The notes beneath the pieces are model-generated. The model worked only from the letters and a program-made list of their open reading frames with translations. It did no database searches and had not been told where the DNA came from. A stretch of DNA of 64,000 nt. Origin: Pontederia crassipes (taxonomy: Eukaryota > Streptophyta > Magnoliopsida > Commelinales > Pontederiaceae). The position numbers were made by a program, and so were the translations under genes. Shown here piece after piece: positions 37,816-49,745 of this stretch; within the stretch, counting starts at the first letter, position 1; the number at the start of each line of letters is the position of its first letter. Location of the stretch: contig JAUKPH010000027.1 in the NCBI GenBank assembly GCA_030549335.1, positions 434,001 through 498,000 on the forward strand, given 5' to 3'.

Positions 37816-38638
37816 GTATGTATCAAGCAATACCAAAATCGATTTTGTGGGATATGTTTTCCATTGCAATTGCGAGTTGCGACGTCTGTTTCCATCGTAA
37901 ATTCAGAATGCTCATATTATCTTAGTAAAATCACATCGTTACATTTAATTGTTAAATTTAACTTTAAAATATCATTGACTTGTTTTTTTTTCAGCAGAAT
38001 TGTTTGCAGCATGTTACGACTACCTCTTCCACTGCACCTCGCGGCGGAGAGAAGACCGACGCAAGCCGAGTTTGCAGCGGTCCTTGTCTTCCGTCATAAT
38101 TTGAGCAGATATTTGATCTGATGCATTTTTTCACAGATTTATAGTCCGCAATTTCTTTTCTACCATCAAATTCCTACTAAATTGAAAAAAAATTGTGCAA
38201 AATTGTCAAAGAGGTGTGTTTGGATGGAGTGCAATTTGATGATGAAAAATAAGATAGTTGATGAATAAAAAAAATAGATGTGATGGTTAGACCGGACCGA
38301 CCAGAATGATCAAACCGTGCGACCGGCCCTCACAGCAGTCTATTACAAGTCCCATAACCGAACTTATAATCAAATCGAGCTGAACCGATTGAGACCAATC
38401 AAAAACCGATCATAATCAGCCAAACCCTAATTGAACCTCGTCTTGGATAAACCAAAAGAATTTTAATTGTTTTTGTTATAAAATAATATGATAAAAATAT
38501 TATTTTAAATTTGAAAAAGATTCAAAGATGTACCTTTTTTCATAAAACTCTATATTGGTTCATTAGTCTAGTCTCCTCATCTATTAATATTTATCTCTTT
38601 GCTCTCATCTTACTACTATAATGAATGTGAGTCTATAT

Positions 38639-39663
38639 TATTGGAGTCAAATTTTTAAGACATATAAAATTATATTTTGATGATATAAATCTCGAAAGAT
38701 TAAAGCTAAATATTAAAAAAGTTAAAAAAAAAGATAACTTTATGTACTACGCTTTGATTAAATAATTGACTATGATCTTAAGGATTAATGATGAATATCA
38801 AAGTTGTAGAGAATTTTGTTAGCTATCCATAGAATCTAAGATTATCTAATTTGGATAATATAAAAAATTATATTCAAAATAGTGCAGGTCGGTCAACCTG
38901 TCCATCGAAACAAAGAAAGTTGGTCGAGACAATACCGATCGATCGAATGGAGATACTGGTCGATCGATCAAAAATGAGCCTGCTTCGATTGACGTCGAGA
39001 CAATGCCGATCGACTGACCGACTGATGGTTCGGTCAATCGATCAAGCGTTGAAATTAAAAAAATCGCGCAACGGTCACATAACCGATCAACCGGTCTAGA
39101 TGTGCGATCGATCAACTTCCGGGTCAAATGAACAATAACGATCAATTTTGAAGGAGAAAATGTGAAATAAATTTTGGACGAATTTTTTACATGCTGAAAC
39201 CTATAAAATGAGTGTCAAAGCCAGAAGTAAAGACATCTATTGAAGCATTGAAGAAAAACTTCAAATTATTAAAAGAAAACATTTTCTTGAAGTTATCATT
39301 TTAAGTTTTCTTTTCTTCCTCTCTTCTCTTTTTATGAGCATTTATTGTAAAAGAGAGAAACCATTTTAAAAAAGATTATAAGAGCTTATGTGTGAAAGAA
39401 GTTTCAAGGTGGTCTTGAGATCGAGAAGTCGAAGTGAGGACGTAAGTCAAGGTGTGGCCGAATCTCGTCAACAACTACCTATGTTATTGTGATTGATTTC
39501 TCTCTCTCCCTTCTCCTATTGTCTTTGATGTGATTTGAATTGCATTAATTACAAAAATTTAAAGAATCGATTTTTAGCTTTCACGATGTGTTTTGTCAAA
39601 TCGATGCTATTGTTTTTTAAACATCAGTTCATCCTCCCTCTTGGTGTCCTTTGGGATCCAACA
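38639..39663 (+). repeat. 5' LTR (fossil)
   Basis: Starts near TATTGGAGTC and ends GGATCCAACA. It shares with the 3' LTR AATTATATTTTGATGAT, TAAATAATTGACTATGA, TATCAAAGTTGTAGA and a block of GGTCGATCGATC-type palindromic phrases. Confidence 0.8.
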
Positions 39664-39769
39664 ATCGATATCAGAGAAGATTGCTCTTGTTTTAAGATAT
39701 AATCATTTTAAAATTGAATCACTTTAAGACTTAATCGTCATGTTCTAATATTTAACATCTTTAATAGCC

Positions 39770-41250
39770 ATGGCATCAACTGGATTTAATTTTGCCAAAG
39801 GACAATCAATTAGTCGTCCTCCCCTTTCAAATGCATCAAATTTTGTATACTGAAAAATTAGAGTTCAAACATACATTTGTTCTATTGATATTGACATGTG
39901 GGACATCATTGAAAAATATTATTATCCACATGGAAAATTACTTACAGATTCTGTCGAAAGAGATTTTTTTAAAAAAAAACTCAATTGGAAAGTCAAAAAT
40001 ATTTTTTATTGTGCCTTGGATTCAACGGAATTTAATCGAATTTCGAATTATGAAAGTGCAATTGAGATATGGAATAAACTCATCACTATCTATAAAGGAA
40101 CAGATAAAACTAAAGAATTTAGATTGAATATTTTAAATCATCAATATGATTCTTTCAAAATGCATAATAATGAATCCATAAATGATATGGTTGCACGATT
40201 TAACGAGATCTTGAATGGCTTAGCCTCCTTAGGCGAGCTAAGAACTAGCTCACAAACGATGAAAAAATTTCTCAGGTCTCTCTCCTCCAAATAGCATACG
40301 AAGAGGACGATGATTGAAAAAAAATATTTGAATAAAATGAATTTAAATTATCTTATCGGTTCATTTTAACCTATGAGATCGCAATCCAAAAAGATGAAAC
40401 TCTCAAGAAGAAAATATTGGCATTAAATGCGAACAAAAGTGAAGATGAAGTAGATGAAAAGAAACTCGCATGCTACACAAGAAAGTTTGACAAATATTTT
40501 AAATTAGTAAAATTCAAAGAAAAGAGTAAGAAGCTAATTAGAAGATTATACAAACACCATAAAGAAGAGTAATGTCAAAAAGGTAAAAAGAAAAAAATAT
40601 GAAGACTCTAGTGAAAGAAGTCACTCATCAAGTTATTCTAGTAACGAAGTATACCTATGCTTAATGGCTCACAACGATGAGGTAACTTCTAACTTTTCAA
40701 ATTCAAATTATGACTCATCGAACTCTTCCGAAGAAAATTTTTCTTTAGATCGGAATAATAAACTCTCCTCTCTTGTAAAAAGATATTTTTCAATTAAAGG
40801 AAAAAATGAAAAATTAATACATAAGATTAAAAAATTAAAAGAAGAAAAGAATACATGTTTTATGAAAAATGAAAACTTAAAAAATGAAATTGAAACTTTG
40901 AAAATTACATATGTATGTGAAACTGTAAAACTTATATGTTCGTTAGAAAAAGTAAAATAAGAAAACACTTTTTTGAAAAATACACAAAATAGCGATAAGA
41001 CTATCCCTCGTATAACGAAAAATAATCTTAAGAATAATTTTGGACATAAAAACTCTTATTGAAAATCTAATCATTCTTATGATAGGAAGTCACATTTTAA
41101 ATGTTTTACATGTGGATCTAATGATCATTATGCATATCAATGTAAAACAAGAAATCATCACAACGTGCAATGTTACGGGTTCCAAAAAGAACCATTTCTA
41201 ACAAAATTGGACCCAAAGAATTTTGGGTACCAAAGATTAAATGATTATTT
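39770..41250 (+). mobile_element. gag-like region of the LTR element (fossil)
   Basis: Reads as the DUF4219/UBN2 type of copia gag (MASTGFNFAK, EIWNKLITIYKGTDKTKEFR, NESINDMVARFNEILNGLAS), then a Lys/Glu-rich coiled part, then a CCHC knuckle CFTCGSNDHYAYQC near 41107. Broken; no enzyme domains follow. Confidence 0.78.
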
Positions 41251-41948
41251 TTCAGATATACCTCACATGTAAAGCAAAGGATGAATGAAAATGTGATAGC
41301 ATAAAGGTTACGATAAAAATATCATTGAGTATACTCTTGCAATTTTTTTTATGGTTCTTAAGTGTTAAGCATACCTTTTAATCTTTTAAAATTTCAAATT
41401 CATTATTTCTTTAAAAAAAAATTGTTCATAGTGGTAGGGGAGCATGTTAAAATCTTCCAACTCTTTTTTTTACATCATTATTGTATCAAAGTTTTATGCA
41501 ATATTTTGATTCTTAACGCATTTTTTTAAAAATTGTGGTTTTCATAAACCTATAAATCAATTTGATTTTATTTTTAAATAGTCATAAATTTAGGGTGGGC
41601 TATTTTTTTATAACTCTTCATGGTGGAACACTTTACATATTTATGACAAAAGAGGAGAATAAATTTTTCTAAAAGACAAAGAGGGAACTACATATGGTTA
41701 CTTATGTCTTTCATATGCAAACCATTTTTTTATGAAAAAAAAGAAGGAGAAATATAGGAGAAATATAATATACATATAACTCTATATGAAGAGTGCCTTA
41801 CATTTAATACTTATGTAAATATCTATCATTTTAAGGAAAGTTAAATTTTAGACAGAGTAAAATTAATTTTACCAGAATTTTACAACATTTTCGTAACTTA
41901 TATATTTTTCATATTTCTCGATTTGTCTTCATAAAAAAAAGAGAGATT

Positions 41949-43056
41949 GTTGGAGCAAAGTTTTTATGAAATATAAAATTATATTTTGATGATACAAACA
42001 TCGAAAGATTAAAGTTAAATGCTAAAAAGGTCTAAAGAAAAATGGACAACTTTATGCACTACATTTTGATTAAATAATTGACTATGACCTTATTAGATTA
42101 TGAATTAATTATGAATATCAAAGTTGTAGATAATACTGTTAGCTATCCATAAAATCCAAGATTATTTAATTTGGATAACTGTGTAAAATGTTATTCTCAA
42201 AATAATGCAGGTCGGTCAACTTGTTAGTCGAAACAAAGAAGGCCGATCGAGATAATACCGGTCGACCGAATGGAGATATCGGTTGACCGATAAAAAATGA
42301 GCCTGCCCCGATTGACGTCAAGACAATACCAATCGACTGACCGACTGATGGTCCGGTCGATCGATCAAACGCAAAAGCTAAAGAAATTGTGCAATGGTCA
42401 CATAGACCGGTCGATCGGTCCAGATGTGCGATCGACTGACCTCCGGGTTTAATGAACTGTAACGGTCAATTTTTAAGAAGTAAATTATGGAATAAATTTT
42501 AAATGAATTTTTCACATGCTGAAGCCTATAAAAGAACTGTCAAAGTCAGAAGCAAAGACATCCATTGAAGCATTGAAGAAAAACTTCAAGTTATCAAAAG
42601 AAGACCTTTTTCTTGAAGTTATGATTTTAAGATTTTTTTTCTTTCTTTCTTTTCTTCTTGTGAACATTCTATTGTAGAAGAGAGAAATTATTTTCAGAAA
42701 GATTATGAGAGTTACTGTGTGAAAGAGGTTTCAAATCTTACATCTTGAGCGAGAGAAAATATTAACTTCTTAAGAGGAGAGGTTGTCTTGCCTTTCGAAG
42801 CAAAAAAAAAGTGCTTGATGTAAAGAACTTTTTTTCTTTGTCTTCTTTGGAATAAAGGAAGAGACTCTAGTGGAATCTCTGGTGGTCTCGAGGACGAGAA
42901 GTCGGAGCATGGCCGAATCTCTTCAACAATCACATGTGTCATTATGATTGATTTATCTCTCCCTCTCCTTCTCCTATTGTGTTTGATGTGATCTGAATTG
43001 CATTAATTGAAAAGGTTTAAAAAATTGATCTTTAACTTTCGCAACGTGTTTTAACA
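41949..43056 (+). repeat. 3' LTR (fossil)
   Basis: Starts TGTTGGAGCAAAG. It is colinear with the 5' LTR and carries an extra segment near 42740-42870. It ends around GTGTTTTAACA, lacking the last part seen in the 5' LTR. Confidence 0.78.
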
Positions 43057-43519
43057 TTATAATAGTTAGTATAGTATAGTTATATATATTATTATAAACA
43101 TATAAATTTTAATTTTCTTTAATTTAGTATCTAATAAGTTTAAATTAGATAGTTAACCACTAATTATCTTATATAACTATTTATATATAATCATAATACT
43201 ACTTGTAACATAAAAGACAAAGATATGTAATACAAAAAAAAATAGTGCGAAGAAAAAAAATATTGATATATAATTTCATAAAATTTTAATTTATTAAATG
43301 TGTAATGATTTTAACATTCATTTTTAATGATTTATTATTGTTATTTTTGTATAATTATTTTTCAATATCATTAATATGATAGCATAATATCATATTAAAT
43401 ATATTATTTTATTATTATTCAGACTGACTGGACGATTCGATCGGTCTGACCTGAAATTGACACTTGTCCCGGGTGTTGTTCGGTTCAGTTCAGACAACAT
43501 TGGTGATGGATTAATTTTA

Positions 43520-43990
43520 GTGAGTGTTTGAATTAAAAATATGTATTATAATTATATGTTATAAATTTGTTTAAAAAATTAAAAATAAATATATATTAAA
43601 AATTTTATGACAAAATTTTGTTTAAAAGTATATTATTTAAATATAAAAATCAACTTTTAAATAATTTATATTTAATGAAATATTAAAATTTTTAATGAAA
43701 TAACAAATAATAAATAATACTGTATTAATCCTTTATTATTTACATGTTATATATAATAAATATATTAATGTATATAAGAGAGGTTAAAAAAGAAAATGAT
43801 AAAAGAAAAAAGTTTGAAAAAAAAAGAAAAAAATTCAACTCCAAAAAAAATGAAAATAAAAAAGCAACAGGGAACTAAGATAATATGGCCCGATTCCGTC
43901 TCGGGACTCGGGCCGCATTGAGATGTTTGTGAAATCGAGTGGAATCGAAGGCTGATTCTACGTGATTTCAGTTGCCAAACACTCCTATAA
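43520..43990. mobile_element. Possible MITE
   Basis: GAGTGTTTGAATTAA near 43522 and CAGTTGCCAAACACTCC near 43970-43986 form short inverted ends around AT-rich DNA, with a small GC-rich part near the right end. Target duplication not resolved. Confidence 0.4.
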
Positions 43991-44688
43991 TGTGAATGAA
44001 GAATGAATTGGAGCTCGATAATTTCATCAACTTGTAACTTCATTATCTAATAATTTTGTCTCTCAATTTACAACATGTAACTAAATAATATGTCAAGCTG
44101 ATAATATTAGATTTTTAGGTTGTTTTGGCTGATTTGAACAATAGGTGGAATCAGATGTTCAACTTTTAAAATAAATGCAAATTAAAATAACAAAAAAAAA
44201 ATTCTTAATATAATGTTGCCTCCCTCCAAGCCCGGCTCAAGGGCAAAGCTATGCTTTAAACCTCTCCATAATTAAAGCTTCTTAAATCCTTATATATATA
44301 TTATGATAAAGAAAGACAACTACTCCTGTCAATGTATCAAAGATATGATTTTTTTTTCATTTTCACTTCATTATTCCCAGACAACCGGATCTCGTGATGC
44401 AAATTACACCACGAACAAGCACACGACATGAAAAAGGCAAATGACCACTTAGAACTTGGGAGGAAGAAAAAGGAAAGAAACAAAGGACGCCTAAAAGGAC
44501 CACTTCACAGAAAGTTGTCATTTTTAACTGATAGATGGGATGCCATTTCTCTCTCCATTGTCCACTGCCGGCATCTCACTCCTCTACGAACACGACACGG
44601 CGACTTAAATATATAGATCCAAGTTAAAACCTAAGGTAGCGGAACCGTTCCTCCCGCCCACGCAAATTTTGATGGGTCGAACGGGGCC
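43991..44688. other. 3' flank of FAD2, no other gene seen
   Basis: Intergenic and 3'-UTR sequence. A 62-codon plus-strand frame at 44428-44616 has no recognisable feature. Confidence 0.5.
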
Positions 44689-45870
44689 TCAGAGCTTGTT
44701 CCGGTACCAGAAGACGCCCTTGTCCTTGGCGCCCTCGTCGCGCTCCACGTAGATGCACTCGCGGGCCTCCCTCCAGATGGCCTTGGCCACGGGCGTAGCG
44801 TCGAACTGGTAGTACTCACCGAGCAGCGGCTTGATGGCCTTGGTTGCCTCCATGGCGTGGTAGTGCGGCATGGTCGAGAAGAGGTGGTGGGCGACGTGGG
44901 TGTCCGTGATGTTGTGGAACACCCGGTTCAGGATCCCGTAGTCGCGGTCCATGGTGGCCAGCGCGCCTCGCAGCCAGTCCCACTCGCTCGAGTCGTAGTG
45001 CGGCAGCGCCGGGTGGGTGTGCTGCAGGTAGGTGATGGTGACCAGCCACCCGTTCACGATCAGCAGCGGTACGCCGTACAACCTGAACAGCCACCAGAAT
45101 CCGTAGGCGGCGGCCACGCGGTAGATCGCGTAGAAGGCTGCCAGGATGCCGGCGTCGGAGATGAAGATCTGGGCGCGCTCGCGGTCGGAGTAGATGGGCC
45201 CGTAGGGGTCGAAGTGGCAGGCGAAGCGCGGGTAGGCGCGGCCGGAGACATTGAATGCTAGGTAGAGCGGCCAGCCGAGGGTAAGGGTGACGGCCAGGGT
45301 GAGGACGCGGCCCACCGGGTTGTTGAGATACTTGGAGAACCAGGCCATTCTGGACTTGGGCTTGGGGACGAAGACCTCGTCACGCTCGAGGGAGCCGGTG
45401 TTGGAGTGGTGGCGGCGGTGGCTGTACTTCCAGGAGAAGTAGGGCACCAGGAGTGCGGAGTGGAGGATCAGGCCGACGGTGTCATCCAAGAAACTGTAGT
45501 CGGAGAACGCGTGGTGGCCGCACTCGTGGGCGATCACCCAGACGCCCGTGAGAACGCAGCCCTGGAGCACCCAGTAGAGCGGCCACGCGGCGAGGTGCAG
45601 TGGGGACGGCAACGACGGGATGACGGCGAGGGCGAAGTAGAGGAAGGCCGCCGAGATGACGAGGTCGTGCACGACGTAGGAGAAGGACCGGAGGACGGAT
45701 CGCTGGAAGCAGTGCGGCGGGATCGCCTTCTTGATCTGCCCGACAGTGAAAGGCGGCGTCTCGGTGGGCGAACGCCGCAAGGCCCCCTCGCCGCCGGCCA
45801 ACGAGCGGAGTCGATCCTCCGCCTCCTTGGCGGCGTGTTCCTTCGGAGTCATGCGTCCGCCGGCTCCCAT
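44689..45870 (-). CDS. FAD2: Microsomal oleate (delta-12) desaturase, FAD2-type
   Basis: Integral ER enzyme that converts oleoyl to linoleoyl groups on phosphatidylcholine, using cytochrome b5 as electron donor. The intronless CDS encodes 393 residues, close to the usual 380-390. The three histidine boxes are intact: HECGHH (115-120), HRRHH (151-155) and HVAHH (325-329). Hydrophobic segments lie at about 68-90, 95-113, 185-207 and 235-285, as in the family. The C-terminus YRNKL fits the aromatic ER-retention signal described for FAD2 (YNNKL type). The start at 45870 ([12 protein letters not shown]) matches the conserved FAD2 N-terminus. The frame stays open upstream to 46014, but that part lies across the splice acceptor of the leader intron. 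Nearly all residues around the boxes agree with a delta-12 desaturase; related FAD2-like hydroxylases or conjugases cannot be fully excluded. Confidence 0.96.
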   Translation of the reverse strand: MGAGGRMTPKEHAAKEAEDRLRSLAGGEGALRRSPTETPPFTVGQIKKAIPPHCFQRSVLRSFSYVVHDLVISAAFLYFALAVIPSLPSPLHLAAWPLYWVLQGCVLTGVWVIAHECGHHAFSDYSFLDDTVGLILHSALLVPYFSWKYSHRRHHSNTGSLERDEVFVPKPKSRMAWFSKYLNNPVGRVLTLAVTLTLGWPLYLAFNVSGRAYPRFACHFDPYGPIYSDRERAQIFISDAGILAAFYAIYRVAAAYGFWWLFRLYGVPLLIVNGWLVTITYLQHTHPALPHYDSSEWDWLRGALATMDRDYGILNRVFHNITDTHVAHHLFSTMPHYHAMEATKAIKPLLGEYYQFDATPVAKAIWREARECIYVERDEGAKDKGVFWYRNKL

Positions 45871-45890
45871 TCTGCTCCCTCTCTTCCCTC

Positions 45891-47106
45891 CTGCTACAGT
45901 GGAAAAGAGCAACTTATAAACAACACTATAAGGTCTAACAAAAATTGGACCACAACATCTAAACAAAACAAGCAGTAAATTTAAGGAGAAAAAATCATAA
46001 TAAATGCGGAGCACGTGATTTGGACCGTGAAGATTGCAGGGTCAAACCTCCCCCATTCCAGATCGAGCGGCATAATTTTTATATCCAATAATCCCCAGTC
46101 ATCTTAAACTAATCAGGACATCTCCAATGAATTCATATATTTACTTCGCCTAATCATCTTACACTAATAAGATGAGCACAAATTATATACCTGCGTGACG
46201 CACGATGCCTAAATTATACAAAGGTCAGTAGCGTGCACCGCACAGACTTTTTTTTTAAAGTCGGCGTTCTAAAGATCCAATGTTAACTAATAGGCTGAAA
46301 GAGATTGGAAAAAAAAAAGTTAAAAAAATCCTGAGGCGTCTGCGACTGCATGGATGCGAGAATGAGGCATGTGAAAAGGGGCTTAAGGCGGCTTCAGAGT
46401 TCGAGGACGTCGCCGAATCCATAAGCGCAGGACGATTGCTCGATGAAATGCCGCAAGAAGAGGAAGGCGGCGGAAAAGGATCGGCGAAACAGTAAAGATG
46501 CGTTCCTGTTTAACGGGAACAGTGTAATAGTGACTTGACCAAAGTGACCCTTCAGAGCATCTAAGGGTTCGACGAGGCAAATGACATCGACGAGCAATAA
46601 TTGGAGCATTAAATAAGAGAGACCGTACCCGGAAGATTCCCCCAGCCATTAAACAATACAAAGCCAACCCTAACGTGGAGGGGTAGGCGGCCGGCATCTC
46701 GGCGGCGGCGGGCCCCTACTAAAATGGAGGGGAAGGCGGCCGGCATCTGCGGCGGCGGCGGGCCGCGGCCGCCGCAGCCACGACATGGTTCTCGCTTTGA
46801 CCGAAGGTGAGATGAAAAGGAACAAATTGGCATTAAAAATGACAGCTTTTCTTCTTTGTTTAACAAAAAAACCATTGGACTCCTCTGTTTGTGGAGTATT
46901 TCCTCCTGGAAATCTATTTTTCTACTCTTATTCAACAGAAATGACACAGATCTGCTAATCTCTCAGCCATGTAAGAACAAAGCAAGGAAGAAGAAAAAGC
47001 TGAACGAAAAGAAACAAAACTTCGAGATCTGCTCGCCTACGAAGAAGAGTTACAGGTATCGTGCAACCAGAGATCGAGGACAGTAGATCAAAATGCAGAT
47101 ACTTGC
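45891..47106 (-). other. Probable 5'-UTR intron of FAD2
   Basis: On the minus strand, TGTAGCAG (ending at 45891) is a good acceptor 20 bp before the start codon. ACCTCAG followed by GCAAGTATCTGC (47106 downward) is a good donor of the rarer GC-AG type; GTATCT at 47102 is an alternative GT donor. FAD2 genes of many plants carry one long intron at just this place, where it enhances expression. Length would be about 1.2 kb. Small frames inside it, such as 46280-46495 (+), are not considered genes. Confidence 0.6.
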
Positions 47107-47250
47107 CTGAGGTCCAAACTCCAAAGCTTTCTTCTCTCTCCTGCCCTTCTTCTCCTTCAACAGCGTTCCTCCAGTTTTGGGTGGAAGAGGAGGAGGAGGG
47201 GGGAGAGAGAAGGGTAAACAACGTCACTCCTCTCGCGTCGTCGACCTGTG
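47107..47250 (-). other. Probable noncoding first exon of FAD2
   Basis: A GA/CT-rich leader ending at the candidate donor CCTCAG. The transcription start is placed roughly 35 bp after the TATA-like box. Boundaries are inferred from sequence only. Confidence 0.45.
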
Positions 47251-47282
47251 GAGGAGGAGCAGGATGGGGGTGGTTAAGGGCC

Positions 47283-47346
47283 TCTATTTAAGAACCGTGT
47301 AGGCTCATTTTTGCAAAGTGTTGTCCCACGCGTCGCCCTCCTATTG
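47283..47346 (-). promoter_or_regulatory. Core promoter of FAD2 (TATA-like, CCAAT)
   Basis: On the minus strand, CTTAAATAGAGG (47292-47281) is TATA-like and CTCCAATAGG (CCAAT core at about 47345) lies some 55 bp upstream. Confidence 0.4.
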
Positions 47347-47562
47347 GAGAAAGCTGATCAGAAGGAGATGGGGAAACGACGAGGGAATCCGGAACCCGAT
47401 GCGGCGTCTTCCCGGACGCAGCACCGGCCGTCCGATCTCCTAGCGGACGTCATGGATGAAAGCGATAAATACAAATATATAATAACATCGATCTAATATG
47501 ACGAAGTTACCCTGTACATTTTGTGTATTGTCGAATAAGTCCTCGGGTGCACCTGTCGCGAA

Positions 47563-47625
47563 GTGGCTCCACCGAAGTGTCCACTCGGCTCGAGCTCGTA
47601 ACCCGAGCCCGTTCCGTGGAGCCAC
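47563..47625. repeat. 63-nt cruciform/hairpin upstream of FAD2
   Basis: GTGGCTCCAC at 47563-47572 is the exact reverse complement of GTGGAGCCAC at 47616-47625. An inner stem GGCTCG/CGAGCC lies at about 47587-47608. About 270 bp upstream of the FAD2 TATA-like box. Confidence 0.85.
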
Positions 47626-47699
47626 AAGAGCGCCACTTATTTCCCAATTTACTCTCCCCTGTCCCACCTCTTTCTCGATTTAATCCGGGGGGGTACTCA

Positions 47700-48639
47700 A
47701 GTCATTGAATACGAGGGTAATATTCCTGCAATAGTGAGTTCTTTCATTCAAATGAGAACTGATTCAACTTGAAATTCCAACTTTCAAACTGCTATTACTG
47801 AAAAAAAAATAGAAGAGAAACTCATCTAATATATATTTATCTTTTTTAAAATGGAAAAAATCGTAAATTGTCCACTTATACGTAGCCTTAAGCTCTCGTG
47901 AGTTGCATAACTAATCTTATTTCTCTTTCATCATCCAACTCGTAACTGTTTTTTCGGTATTAATTTTTGAATTTTTTTGGCGTATCTGTACATCTTCTTT
48001 CTGTACTTGCTATTTCTTTTTATACGCTTCCCGTGATCACTATTTTTTTTTCCTTCTCAAAACGCCGGGAAAGATGCAAGAGCTTTAACACGTGTGAGCC
48101 CATGGTTTTGTTTTGGGTTTTAATTCTTGTCACCATGCGCACATCACTTTTTAACTCGTGTGAACAGTTAATTTTTCTTTTTTTTTTTTACAAGACACAA
48201 AAAAGGGGCGAATCTCTTGAAAGTCTTGTTTAAAAAAGTCTAACAAGTTAAAGCATCAATTGCAGTTCAACATTATTAAAGTCCTCATTAGCTGTATTCG
48301 TTCCCATGGATGAACCTGACAATCATTTTGTTTCCCTAAAAAGCTCCTCGGCCGAAAGGTTTTTGGTACGAAGTGAAGAGTACGTACAATTGGGTTTCTT
48401 TTCCAATTTTACCATGAAAGTCTCCTTGCCGATTTTTGGAGAAATTGTCCGGCTTGGGTAAATTATGCACATGGTCGGCGTATTAAAGATTGATTCAGTT
48501 CAGTTCAGTTAATAAAATTATTTCAAATCCCATATCTAATAATAATAAATAAAAATTTTAATAATTTTTTTTAAAAAAAATTTAACTCGAAATCTTAGTT
48601 AAACGAAAAAGAATTATACGACTCCCCTTCCTCTTCAAT
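47700..48639. other. Intergenic, no gene seen
   Basis: AT-rich, with runs of T and short frames lacking any recognisable motif. Confidence 0.5.
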
Positions 48640-49745
48640 TATATTCATTGTGTATATCTAATATTCCTATTGAATATTTTACATTGAGACAATCAGAATA
48701 AAATTCAAATTCAACATACGATGATGTCATAATTCGGATAATCGACGGAACTGAAAGAAGTGATCCTAATTTGTTTTTTTACATATATATATGTGGGGAT
48801 CGATACGTCGTGGTGGGGGGTGGGGAGCATCACATGGAGGACTGGTCCATAGTTGCAAGGTGGACGGGGGGGAATCGGGGCCTCTCGGTAACGAATGGAT
48901 GTCGGGCGGAAGGAGCTCGACGGCGGACGTGGATCGCGTGGCTGAGTTGGCAGCTCAATTATGAGCCACATATCCCCGTCGACGCGGAACTGTGATCCAA
49001 TCGTTCGAATCTCGTATCTTATGGTGCTGGAGTGGGGAATCGGTACACATATCCGACCATTTTGACTCGTAATGCAAAGTACGAAACGTAACTATTATTA
49101 TTTCTCTCGGCTCACAATAAGGAAGTCAGGTCGCATCATTTATGCGGCGTTCTCCTAATTAAATCATCTGCTCCTCTTGTCACCTTTTGCAGAGTATATT
49201 ATTCGGTGGCTCACTCTTGGCTGGTAAATGGTAACCATGACACGCGAGGATTTATCTATTTATTTTATTTATTTTATTTTTGCTTGATTTAGGTGGTTTA
49301 CTGTTGCGTTATGGTGGGCGAAAGGCCCATTAACTTCGTGAGTTACCCTATTAGGCCCATGAAAGTTTCCTCAGACCAAAATTTTAATATTTTAAAGCAT
49401 GTGATTTATGGCATTTTTTTGGGCGTAACTCTAAAAAATATTATTGTCTCTTCATTTTATTCCACAAGAATAAAAATATTCAGCACTTTCGAACTAATAA
49501 TAATAATATTTTTTATGGCACCTGAATGCATGGAGAACCGAACTATACGATTCTCATTCAAGTTTGCGAATTTAATTGGATGTGGATATTCTTTAGTAGA
49601 GCATGAATTAATTGATCATTCCAAACGTCTATACAGTTCCTTTACAAAAATCAGTCTAGTACAGAAAACTAGTCATTAAAATCAGTCTAGTTCTTTTAGT
49701 AGACATGTTTTAGTGCAAGCTTTATCACCATTATTCTTCATTATT
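48640..49745. repeat. Dispersed ~1-kb noncoding duplicate, copy B
   Basis: Counterpart of 4790-5790 in the same orientation. Compared with copy A it has an extra GC-rich insert at about 48800-48985. The 128-codon frame at 49293-49679 lies inside it and is not conserved as a frame in copy A, so it is not called a gene. Confidence 0.7.

Larger units (their letters stand above)
38639..43056 (+). mobile_element. LTR retrotransposon, gag-only, copia-like (fossil)
   Basis: Two long direct repeats flank a gag-like region, with no protease, integrase or reverse transcriptase between them. The size is about 4.4 kb, so it looks like a non-autonomous derivative. The LTRs differ by roughly one base in ten by eye plus indels, suggesting an insertion millions of years old. 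A tRNA-Met-type primer site remnant (GATATCAGAG, about 39667) follows the 5' LTR. The gag is broken in several places. Confidence 0.82.

Noticed and set aside
45406-45978. 190-codon plus-strand frame opposite FAD2
   Set aside because: Antisense shadow of a GC-rich exon; the minus-strand protein has all desaturase motifs.
46280-46495. 71-codon plus-strand frame with a Lys-rich start
   Set aside because: Lies in the presumed FAD2 leader intron and has no recognisable domain.
47563-47625. tRNA-like cruciform
   Set aside because: The outer arms and CTCGTAACC loop recall a tRNA, but the length (63 nt), missing D-arm and absent T-loop consensus do not fit.
49293-49679. 128-codon plus-strand frame
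   Set aside because: No known motif, AT-rich codons, and the matching part of the duplicated block at 5.5 kb does not keep the frame open.
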